A DNA stretch of 34,973 bases from Candidatus Nomurabacteria bacterium RIFCSPHIGHO2_01_FULL_41_71 (GTDB lineage Bacteria > Patescibacteriota > Minisyncoccia > Phycocordibacterales > UBA9973). This document shows, one piece after another, positions 18,012-25,180 of this stretch; the first letter of the stretch is position 1; every line of letters starts with the position of its first letter. The DNA is taken from the NCBI GenBank assembly GCA_001785355.1, contig MFTQ01000010.1, positions 1-34,973 of the forward strand, given 5' to 3'. The notes beneath the pieces were generated by a model that searched no databases, was not told the DNA's origin, and worked only from the letters and a program-made list of their open reading frames with translations. Both the position numbers and the translations under genes were made by a program.

Positions 18012-19973
18012 ATGTTGTCAAGAAAAACGTATGGAAAAAAATTAAAAAATACTCTCCAGGGTATTATTTCCATTTCCTCCAAAGGCACCGGATATGTCGC
18101 GACCGGAGAAGGCGTCGGCAAAGACCCGGAAATAAATTTCCGGCATCTACGCACCGCTCTTCACGGCGACATGGTGGAGATAGCCCTTCATCCAAGAAAT
18201 CCAAATCGTCGCCAAAGCGCCGAAGTAATCAAAATAATTTCCCGAGCCAAGCGGGGTTTCTCCGGAGCGCTGGAAATTGAAAATGGTATTTACTTCCTGA
18301 AGCCCGATGATCCGAAAATGTATACTGATATTTTAATCCCAAAAGCGCATCTCTATGGAGCGAAGATCGGGCAAAAAGTTTTCGCGGAGATAGTTTCCTG
18401 GCGCGATCCCATGAAAGCGCCGGAAGGTAAAATAACGAGAGTCCTGGGGAAACCGGGAGAAAATAACGCGGAAATGGAAGCAATAGCCATGGAACGCGGG
18501 TTCGTGGCAAGCTTGCCGGAAAAAGTCGAAAGAGAAGGAGAAAAAATAAAATCGCGGGGAATCAAAAAGGAGGATTATGCCGGGCGTATGGATTTCCGGA
18601 AAATTCTCACTTTCACCATAGACCCCGCGGATGCCAAAGATTTCGATGACGCGATATCTTTCAAAGAAATACAAAATGGAGAATACGAGATAGGCATACA
18701 TATCGCGGATGTCTCGCACTATGTCAAGCCAGATAGCGCGCTCGACGAAGAAGCTCGGGAGAGAGGCACTTCGGTATATCTGGTGGACAGAACCATCCCG
18801 ATGCTTCCGATTGCTCTTTCGGATGATCTCTGTTCTCTCCTGCCGCGCAAAGACAGGCTTACTCTGAGCGCCGTTTTTGTCATAGACAAAAACGGCGCGA
18901 TCCAAAGCGAATGGTTCGGACGAACAGTTATTTATTCAAAGAAAAGATTCACTTATGAAGAAGCTGAAAAATCTATCAAAGACTCTTCCGCTCCTTTTCA
19001 TAAAGAGCTTTATATTTTGAATAATCTGGCCAAGAAACTCGCCAAAGATAGATTCGCCAAGGGGGCCATATCTCTCGATCAGGAGGAAGTGAAATTCGTT
19101 TTAGATAAAGACGGCGCGCCGATAAAAGTAATCAAAAAAGAGCGCGGAGATTCCAACAAGCTCATAGAAGAATTCATGTTGCTGGCTAACAGAAAAGTAG
19201 CGGAGAAAATTTCCGGATCTTCCAAGGAAAGGAAATTTCCGGTTTCAAAATCAGGAGAAGTATTCATATACAGAGTGCACGGCTTGCCCGGAAAAGAGAA
19301 AATGGCGGACCTTCAGTTTTTCCTTCGAAGCTTAGGACATAAAATTTCTTTAAAAAACGGTATCGTCTCTCCGCGAGAAATAAACGCGCTCCTGAAAAAG
19401 CTGAAGGGTAAGGGCGAAGAGGATGCGGTGAATAGAGCCGTTGTCCGCTCCATGGCCAAGGCTGTTTATTCCACTCGAAACATCGGACATTGGGGACTTG
19501 CCTTTCGGCATTACACCCACTTCACTTCACCCATTCGTCGATATCCGGACATTATGGTTCACAGAATACTCTCCGAACATTTGAAAGGCAGAAAAATAGG
19601 CGCGGACAAAATTAGCTTGTATGAAAAAATGTCCATCCGAGCATCAGACCAAGAAAAGCGTGCCGCCGATGCCGAACGGGCTTCCATAAAATACAAGCAA
19701 GTAGAATATATGGCTCCCCGAGCCGGACAAAAATTCGAAGGAATAATAAGCGGAATTACCGAATGGGGGCTGTATGTGGAAGAAATGGAAACAAAATGCG
19801 AAGGCCTGGTGCGGATCCGAGACATAAATGACGATTTTTATATTTTTAACGAAAAAAAATTAGAACTTGTCGGGCAGAAAACAAAAAAAAGATACCGCTT
19901 GGGCGACCGGGTAAAAATAAAAGTCAAAAGCGCAGATTTAGAATATAAAACCATAGACTATGTTTTGGTATAG
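18012..19973 (+). CDS. rnr: RNase R / RNase II family 3'-5' exoribonuclease
   Basis: FTIDPADAKDFDDAISF, GIHIADVSHYV, HFTSPIRRYPDIMVHRIL, C-terminal S1 domain. Confidence 0.95.
   Translation: MLSRKTYGKKLKNTLQGIISISSKGTGYVATGEGVGKDPEINFRHLRTALHGDMVEIALHPRNPNRRQSAEVIKIISRAKRGFSGALEIENGIYFLKPDDPKMYTDILIPKAHLYGAKIGQKVFAEIVSWRDPMKAPEGKITRVLGKPGENNAEMEAIAMERGFVASLPEKVEREGEKIKSRGIKKEDYAGRMDFRKILTFTIDPADAKDFDDAISFKEIQNGEYEIGIHIADVSHYVKPDSALDEEARERGTSVYLVDRTIPMLPIALSDDLCSLLPRKDRLTLSAVFVIDKNGAIQSEWFGRTVIYSKKRFTYEEAEKSIKDSSAPFHKELYILNNLAKKLAKDRFAKGAISLDQEEVKFVLDKDGAPIKVIKKERGDSNKLIEEFMLLANRKVAEKISGSSKERKFPVSKSGEVFIYRVHGLPGKEKMADLQFFLRSLGHKISLKNGIVSPREINALLKKLKGKGEEDAVNRAVVRSMAKAVYSTRNIGHWGLAFRHYTHFTSPIRRYPDIMVHRILSEHLKGRKIGADKISLYEKMSIRASDQEKRAADAERASIKYKQVEYMAPRAGQKFEGIISGITEWGLYVEEMETKCEGLVRIRDINDDFYIFNEKKLELVGQKTKKRYRLGDRVKIKVKSADLEYKTIDYVLV
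18868..18898. repeat. Perfect inverted repeat inside rnr CDS (14-bp arms, 3-nt loop)
   Basis: GCGCCGTTTTTGTC-ATA-GACAAAAACGGCGC. Confidence 0.95.
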
Positions 19974-19984
19974 ATTTTAAAAAA

Positions 19985-20020
19985 TTGTAAATAATTACGC
20001 TATAGCGTTATTATTTACAA
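19985..20020. repeat. Orphan 36-bp palindrome in the rnr/smc convergent intergenic region
   Basis: TTGTAAATAATTACGCTA|TAGCGTTATTATTTACAA, 17/18 paired. Confidence 0.95.
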
Positions 20021-20032
20021 TAAGTTTTTTAT

Positions 20033-20055
20033 TTTTAGTTTTAGTTTTAGTTTTA
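20033..20055. repeat. Hexamer repeat (TTTTAG)~3.8 at the smc stop codon
   Basis: TTTTAGTTTTAGTTTTAGTTTTA read directly. Confidence 0.9.
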
Positions 20056-22227
20056 TTTGGCGATAGAAACCGCTTCGTCGAAACGAACGGACAGAAGCTT
20101 GGAAGCGCCATCGGCACCGATAGTGACTCCATAGAGAATACCCGCGCGAGACATAGTCTCGCGATTGTGAGTAACTACTACTAACTGCGAATGCTTGGAC
20201 AGTTTTTCCACCATATCTCCGTATTTTCTGGAATTGGCTTCGTCCAACGCGGCGTCCGTTTCGTCAAGCACCAAAAATGGCGGAGGATTGACCTGTGACA
20301 TGGCGAAGAGAAGCGCGATGGAGGCGAGCGAACGCTCCCCTCCGGAAAGCGCATGAAGCTCTTTGACTTTTTTGTGCGGAAGCGAAACATTTATTTCTAT
20401 CCCTTGTTCGAAAACAATTTCTTTTGCCTCATTTAAGTTCCCGGTATCGGCAAATTCTTCTGATTCTTCTTCACTGATTCGTCTTTTTTTATTTTCCACC
20501 ACTACGGAGAGCGACGCTGTGCCGCCGCCAAACATCAACCGGAAGAATTCCTCGAATTCCACATTGATTTTCTTAATCCCCTCTTTGAATTCACGGTCGA
20601 TTTTTTCTTTCAGCTCCACCATCAATTTCTCAATCGAGGCAATGCTCTTGGTAAGGTCTTCCATTTCTTTAATCAGGAAATCGTCTCTCTTTTGAACTTC
20701 TTCGAATTCTTTTTTCACGTCCGCTCCGCTACCCAAGCCGGAATCTTCAAGTTTTATTTTGAGTCGTTCGATCTTGCGCCTAAGCTCTTCCTGTCCCGCC
20801 CCTAACGGACGTCCAACGTCTGTATTTCGAACGTTGGACGTCCGTTCTTCCAGTTGAAAACTTTTGTAAGACAAGATCTCTGGCCCGCACAGCGCGCCTC
20901 CTTCTTTAATTTCATTTTCAAACGCCTCCTCCTCTCTGGAGAGATTTTCTTCTTTCACTTTTATAAGATCCAAGGCGGAAGCAAGCTCTTGATGTCGCAC
21001 TTTAAGAGAAAATTTTTCCCTTTCCTTGTCCCGCAATTTTTCCATCCTGGTGCTAATTTCGGATTTGAGTTCTTCCACCCGAAGCCCTAGATCTTTTTCT
21101 TTTTTATCCAATTCCGCAATTTCGGCAAGAGCGGTAGATTTACCTTCCATAAGTTCAGTCAGTTCTCGTTGATCATGCTTTCTTTTTTCATCTTGATCGA
21201 CACCAAGTTCCCGCATATCGCTTCCGCATAGAGGACACTTGCCGAAGAGCTTCATCCTTTCTTCCTTAGACTCAAGCATCCCCTCGACGCGCCCGAGCTT
21301 CCTCTCCATTTCTCCTTTCAAGTTTCTGATTTGGTTTAAATCATTTTCTATCGCTTTCAACTCTTCTATCTTCTTCCCGCCCGGGGAGCTATCTTCCAGG
21401 TCAGCGCCGGAAATTTTTTCTTCTATTATTTTCAGCTCGGAAGAAACTTTGTTTTTTTCCGAAGATAAATTGTTTCTTTCCGCGGAGATATAAATACTTT
21501 CCTTTTTCAGATATTCCCGGTAAAGAACCAGAAGCTCGCTCTCCAACTCTTTCATTTTTTCCAATTTTTCCACCTGCTTGCGCAGAAAATTAAGATGCGG
21601 AGCATTCTCCCTGCGAAGCAGGGACACTTCCTTCATATTCGCTTCCGTACGTTCCAATTTTCGTTCGCTGTCTTTTATTTTGTATTGGTAAACCTTAAGC
21701 CCCAGCGCGTCTTCAATCATCTCCCGTCTGTCTTTCGAATTAGCATTCAATATTCTGTCCGCTTCCCCTTGAGAAATAATATGATGCCCGGAGGAGCCAA
21801 TGTTGACCGAAGAGAGAAGATTATTTATATCCCGAAGCCTGACTTCCGATCCGTTGAGAAGATATTTATTTAGGCCATCCGGATATACTTCCCGTCCAAT
21901 GGACACAATATCGTAATTCAGATTCTGACTTTCCCCCGAATCATTTATAATTTTAAAAATTTTGTCTCTATTGTCCAGATGTATGGCGACGCTCGCGCGC
22001 GAACCCTTCTGGAGATTTTTTGAACCCTTCCAAATAAGGTCTGCTCCCGCCTTGCCTCGCATGGACTTCATGGATTGTTCTCCGAGCACGAACCGCACTG
22101 CCTCCACTACATTGGATTTGCCGGAACCATTCGGACCCACCACGCAAACGATCGGACTCTCAAACTCCAAAACAGTTTTCTTGGCGAAAGATTTAAAACC
22201 ATTCAATTCAAGAGTTTTAAGCCGCAT
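20053..22227 (-). CDS. smc: Short SMC-like chromosome segregation ATPase with central CPLC (zinc-hook-like) motif
   Basis: LNGFKSFAKKTVLEF, GPNGSGKSNVVEAVRFVLGEQS, LSGGERSLASIALLFAM, PPFLVLDETDAALD; 724 aa; CPLC at residues 331-334. Confidence 0.9.
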   Translation of the reverse strand: MRLKTLELNGFKSFAKKTVLEFESPIVCVVGPNGSGKSNVVEAVRFVLGEQSMKSMRGKAGADLIWKGSKNLQKGSRASVAIHLDNRDKIFKIINDSGESQNLNYDIVSIGREVYPDGLNKYLLNGSEVRLRDINNLLSSVNIGSSGHHIISQGEADRILNANSKDRREMIEDALGLKVYQYKIKDSERKLERTEANMKEVSLLRRENAPHLNFLRKQVEKLEKMKELESELLVLYREYLKKESIYISAERNNLSSEKNKVSSELKIIEEKISGADLEDSSPGGKKIEELKAIENDLNQIRNLKGEMERKLGRVEGMLESKEERMKLFGKCPLCGSDMRELGVDQDEKRKHDQRELTELMEGKSTALAEIAELDKKEKDLGLRVEELKSEISTRMEKLRDKEREKFSLKVRHQELASALDLIKVKEENLSREEEAFENEIKEGGALCGPEILSYKSFQLEERTSNVRNTDVGRPLGAGQEELRRKIERLKIKLEDSGLGSGADVKKEFEEVQKRDDFLIKEMEDLTKSIASIEKLMVELKEKIDREFKEGIKKINVEFEEFFRLMFGGGTASLSVVVENKKRRISEEESEEFADTGNLNEAKEIVFEQGIEINVSLPHKKVKELHALSGGERSLASIALLFAMSQVNPPPFLVLDETDAALDEANSRKYGDMVEKLSKHSQLVVVTHNRETMSRAGILYGVTIGADGASKLLSVRFDEAVSIAK
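20804..20846. repeat. Perfect inverted repeat inside smc CDS (16-bp arms)
   Basis: AACGGACGTCCAACGT-ctgtatttcga-ACGTTGGACGTCCGTT. Confidence 0.95.
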
Positions 22228-22283
22228 AAGTTTTTACTTACCTAACTAACTATCAAAATTTTTTTCATATTTTTACTGTTGTC

Positions 22284-22979
22284 TTAATCCAACCAATTTT
22301 TTGCCTTCAGGGCCGCTTCGGCGGCCCTCACTTCCGCTTCTTGCTTTGATTTGCCTTTACCTTCGGCTATCAAATTTTTGCCAAAGTAAATACCAACAGT
22401 AAAATGCTTATCGTGGTCAGGTCCGAATTCCGAGATAACTTTATAGGCCGGCGTAATGGAAATAAATTCTTGCGCTTTCTCCTGGACCAGAGATTTGGCA
22501 TCGCGCCAGAGTTTTTTGTTCACTATTTCATCCGTCTTGTGAAGAAGCGAATCCCGCACAAAACGTTCCGCCAGCCGATATCCTTGATCCAAATACACCG
22601 CGCCCACATACGCCTCATAAGTATTGGCTAAAATATAAGAACGGGCCTTGCCTGTGTCTCTGGCTTCGCCCTTGGAAAGAAACAAAAATTCATTCATACC
22701 CAAAGCGGAAGCCGACTCGGAAATAATGACGGCATTCACCAAAGCAGAACGCACGGCCGTAAGCTCACCTTCGGCATAAGAAGAATATTTTTTATATAAA
22801 TAGTCGGTAACAATAAGTTCAAGCACTGCGTCGCCAAGAAATTCCAAGCGTTCATTGTGAGCCAGACCCGCTGATGGATTCTCGTTGATATAAGATCGAT
22901 GAACGAAGGCTTGGGCAAGAAGGCTTTTGTCTTTGAAAATAATTTTTGTCTTTTTCTCAAAATCGGAAAAGTCTTTCAT
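22284..22979 (-). CDS. rnc: Ribonuclease III
   Basis: NERLEFLGDAVLELIV signature; C-terminal dsRBD (GKSKQEAEVRAAEAAL). Confidence 0.97.
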   Translation of the reverse strand: MKDFSDFEKKTKIIFKDKSLLAQAFVHRSYINENPSAGLAHNERLEFLGDAVLELIVTDYLYKKYSSYAEGELTAVRSALVNAVIISESASALGMNEFLFLSKGEARDTGKARSYILANTYEAYVGAVYLDQGYRLAERFVRDSLLHKTDEIVNKKLWRDAKSLVQEKAQEFISITPAYKVISEFGPDHDKHFTVGIYFGKNLIAEGKGKSKQEAEVRAAEAALKAKNWLD

Positions 22980-23004
22980 GTATTTAATTTAAAAATTAAA
23001 AAAA

Positions 23005-23919
23005 TTATAATTTTTTTCCGCTTAGTATCTCGACCGCCTTGGTGATAAGAGGAATAATGTCGTTGTAAACGCGAAGCTCTGGGATGGCAGAAAGCGGAAA
23101 CCATCTGGCGGCATCCAGTCCGCCCGACTTTTCAAGCACTAAATCCTTATACTCGCTCTCCGCCAGAAAGTATGCCACTTTTTTTAAAGTCTTGCCGTGT
23201 TCCGGATGCGAAGCCACATATTCGTTCTCCCCAAGCTTCTCTTTAATAACCACATCGAGTCCGATCTCTTGTTTGATCTTTTGCACGGTTTCTTTTTCCA
23301 CATTCCCATCAGTTTTTAGCTTGCCCTTGGAAAAAGTCCAATACCCGAATACATCATGCACCAAGCCCAGATAAATCTCGCCTTCGTGTCTGGAATACAC
23401 TAGGGCGCCCCCAAGCCTCTCTTCCGGCAAATTAGCCGGATCTGCCGTCCCATTTTCATTTTTAGTTCCTTTCTTTTTGCCGGTTTGTTCTTTATCCGGC
23501 TCTCCCATTTCTTTGTAGACCGCTCCGAGCACTCCATTTATAAATTTTCCGGAATTTTCTCCGCCGAAAGTTTTCCCAAGTTCGATGGCTTCATTGATAG
23601 CCACTTTTGGAGGCACCTCCTTTCGGTCGCCGAATAAAAGCTCAGTCAGACCGATGCGCAGAATATTCCTATCCACTACGGAGATTTTTTCTATCGGCCA
23701 GTCGGGAGCGGCTTTGATTATAATCTCATCCACCGCCTTTCGCCTTTTCATAACTTCTTCGGCAAGAGCATAGACGAAGGCGTCATCTTCAATCCCCAAG
23801 GCAAATTCTTTGACATTGCGTTTGATGGTTTCTTTGATATCCGTCTCTTTCGGATTGCCTAAATCCCATTCAAAAAGAGACTGAAGAACTATTGATCTGG
23901 AAAGGTGCCTGTTTGCCAT
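23005..23919 (-). CDS. nusB: NusB domain fused to a Nudix-like domain
   Basis: NusB: RHLSRSIVLQSLFEWDLG...VDRNILRIGLTELLF...PKVAINEAIELGKTFGGENSGKFINGVLGAVYKE; Nudix-like: GALVYSRHEGEIYLGLVHDVFGYWTFSKGKLKTDGNVEKETVQKIKQEIGL. Confidence 0.85.
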   Translation of the reverse strand: MANRHLSRSIVLQSLFEWDLGNPKETDIKETIKRNVKEFALGIEDDAFVYALAEEVMKRRKAVDEIIIKAAPDWPIEKISVVDRNILRIGLTELLFGDRKEVPPKVAINEAIELGKTFGGENSGKFINGVLGAVYKEMGEPDKEQTGKKKGTKNENGTADPANLPEERLGGALVYSRHEGEIYLGLVHDVFGYWTFSKGKLKTDGNVEKETVQKIKQEIGLDVVIKEKLGENEYVASHPEHGKTLKKVAYFLAESEYKDLVLEKSGGLDAARWFPLSAIPELRVYNDIIPLITKAVEILSGKKL

Positions 23920-24027
23920 CTCGTTAGAGGCAGATCGCGATCTTGTTTTGAAAATTCTGACCTATGCCTAATTAAAAAATATTATTGAAAAATAACTAAA
24001 AATAATTCAATCCGCCGACCGCGGCCT

Positions 24028-24255
24028 CTAACGGGATTGAGTTTCCTTCGCTTTCGCTTTTTTCTGTTTCTTCTCCGCCTTTTTGACCAAATCTAAAACT
24101 TTTCTGCCGCGATAAAAACCGCAAGTAACGCAGACAGCATGCGACATTTTCTTGGCCTTACAATTTTCGCACGCAAAAAAGTTCACGCTTGAAAGAGCGT
24201 GGTGCGATCGGCGGTTCCCCGTATGCGATTTGGTGCTCCTCATTCGGACTACCAT
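24028..24255 (-). CDS. rpmF: Ribosomal protein bL32
   Basis: RMRSTKSHTGNRRSHHAL, CENCKAKKMSHAVCVTCGFYRGRKV. Confidence 0.95.
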   Translation of the reverse strand: MVVRMRSTKSHTGNRRSHHALSSVNFFACENCKAKKMSHAVCVTCGFYRGRKVLDLVKKAEKKQKKAKAKETQSR

Positions 24256-24264
24256 AATGGGGTT

Positions 24265-24314
24265 ATATTAGCATAATTTACCCCTATTGCAAATTTCCTA
24301 CTGGGTAGTATCAT
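24265..24314. promoter_or_regulatory. Divergent promoter pair sharing one palindromic -35 (TTGCAA)
   Basis: TTGCAA 24287-24292; + strand -10 TATCAT 24309-24314; - strand -10 TAATAT (24270-24265); 16-nt spacer on both sides. Confidence 0.6.
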
Positions 24315-24321
24315 TAATAGT

Positions 24322-24525
24322 ATGTTCTCTTTATCATTATCAGAATCCCGGGTCGATAAGCTTGCGACCATTTCTTCGGATATCGGACAAGTATTTTTCG
24401 CCTCTATCCTTGTTGGTCCTGTGATTAATGGCGTGATTGATTTGAAATTGGTAGGAGTGGGATTAATTCTTTCTTTATCCGCATGGTTATTTAGTTTATT
24501 ATTAACAAGGGATAGATTATTATGA
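24322..24525 (+). CDS. Small two-TM membrane protein
   Basis: MFSLSLSESRVDKLATISSDIGQVFFASILVGPVINGV...LILSLSAWLFSLLLTRDRLL. Confidence 0.6.
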   Translation: MFSLSLSESRVDKLATISSDIGQVFFASILVGPVINGVIDLKLVGVGLILSLSAWLFSLLLTRDRLL

Positions 24526-24623
24526 ATAATGTTTATAATGCCATGATTAGTTTTTACATTGCCGGAGGAATAATTTTGATTATTTTTATCCTCTTAGCTA
24601 TTTTTGCCAAGAAAACGAAATAG
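24522..24623 (+). CDS. 33-aa single-TM microprotein, translationally overlapping (ATGA)
   Basis: MNNVYNAMISFYIAGGIILIIFILLAIFAKKTK; start overlaps the previous stop by ATGA. Confidence 0.55.
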   Translation: MNNVYNAMISFYIAGGIILIIFILLAIFAKKTK

Positions 24624-24644
24624 TTATTTATCAACAGAGGTCCA

Positions 24645-24672
24645 TTGCTTTAAAAATTTGCAATGATATGTT
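24645..24672 (+). promoter_or_regulatory. Putative promoter of the threonine leader (TTGCTT-16-TATGTT)
   Basis: TTGCTT 24645-24650, TATGTT 24667-24672; predicts TSS near ATG 24681 (leaderless). Confidence 0.4.
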
Positions 24673-24680
24673 TTTGGAGT

Positions 24681-24767
24681 ATGAAAAATATATTTATAAA
24701 CGTTCTTATTTCTGGTACAATTACCACCACAACCCCAAAACTTGAGGTTGTTTCAGAGCGTTTATAA
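24681..24767 (+). CDS. Threonine-rich attenuator leader peptide (28 aa)
   Basis: MKNIFINVLISGTITTTTPKLEVVSERL*, Thr codons ACA-ATT-ACC-ACC-ACA-ACC, upstream of thrS. Confidence 0.7.
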   Translation: MKNIFINVLISGTITTTTPKLEVVSERL

Positions 24768-24831
24768 ATCTCCACTAAACCAAAACACTGCGAACTTTCA
24801 AAAACGACCTCAAGAAAAAGAGGTCGTTTTT
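24692..24831 (+). promoter_or_regulatory. Transcription attenuator (mutually exclusive leader hairpins + terminator) for thrS
   Basis: ATTTATAAACG (24692-24702)/CGTTTATAAAT (24759-24769); ACAACC (24729-24734)/GGTTGT (24746-24751); CTTGAGGTTGTTT (24741-24753)/AAACGACCTCAAG (24802-24814); terminator 24800-24831. Confidence 0.65.
24800..24831 (+). terminator. Rho-independent terminator of the attenuator
   Basis: AAAAACGACCTC-AAGAAAAA-GAGGTCGTTTTT then GTTCTTT; 12-bp perfect arms. Confidence 0.9.
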
Positions 24832-24853
24832 GTTCTTTACAACTTAGTTCTTT

Positions 24854-24953
24854 GCTCGCCACAGCTTTGAGAAAGTAATTTTTATGTTGTAAATCCTCAC
24901 GCTATAGCGTAATTATTTACAATATTTTTTGTTTTCTCAAAACTGTGGCGAGC
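24854..24953. repeat. 100-bp nested inverted repeat carrying an orphan 36-bp palindrome at its centre
   Basis: GCTCGCCACAGCTTTGAGAAA (24854-24874) vs reverse complement of 24933-24953, 20/21. Confidence 0.9.
24887..24922. repeat. Orphan 36-bp palindrome (same type as 19985-20020)
   Basis: TTGTAAATCCTCACGCTA|TAGCGTAATTATTTACAA; 15/18 paired; right half identical (reverse complement) to the left half of the 19985 copy. Confidence 0.9.
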
Positions 24954-25006
24954 CAATTCCGGCTCGTCCACTATATGCTCCCTTGGTCAGGGAGCAAGGA
25001 GGAAAG

Positions 25007-25180
25007 ATGGACCAGACGAAAAAGGGTCCAGAGGGGGACAACTGTCCCCCTCTGGACCCGAACCCCAAACCTCCGGCCAAGCTGGAGGGAAAAAAGTGGG
25101 AGTGGCCGGGAGTGGCCACTTCCAAAATGGATGAACCCCGCCCGGTGGAAACCGCGGGGTCTCCCTACCCCGGCGGGTAG
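25007..25180 (+). CDS. High-GC Pro-rich 57-aa hypothetical protein
   Basis: AAGGAGGAAAG SD before ATG; MDQTKKGPEGDNCPPLDPNPKPPAKLEGKKWEWPGVATSKMDEPRPVETAGSPYPGG; contains strong hairpins, so it may instead be a structured RNA. Confidence 0.45.
   Translation: MDQTKKGPEGDNCPPLDPNPKPPAKLEGKKWEWPGVATSKMDEPRPVETAGSPYPGG

Noticed and set aside
17407-18280. Overlapping Arg/Pro/Ala-rich ORFs (e.g. 17444..18280 +, 17407..17820 -)
   Set aside because: Shadow frames of a high-GC gene and of rnr; only the minus-strand frame with an SD, a TM segment and a terminator is credible.
24690-24840. T-box riboswitch upstream of thrS
   Set aside because: No convincing T-box sequence (UGGNACCGCG) or specifier-loop architecture; the Thr-rich leader ORF with alternate pairings explains the region better.
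24650-24862. 70-aa minus-strand ORF in the track
   Set aside because: Lies antisense over the attenuator and terminator; no family motif and its openness is explained by the palindromic leader.
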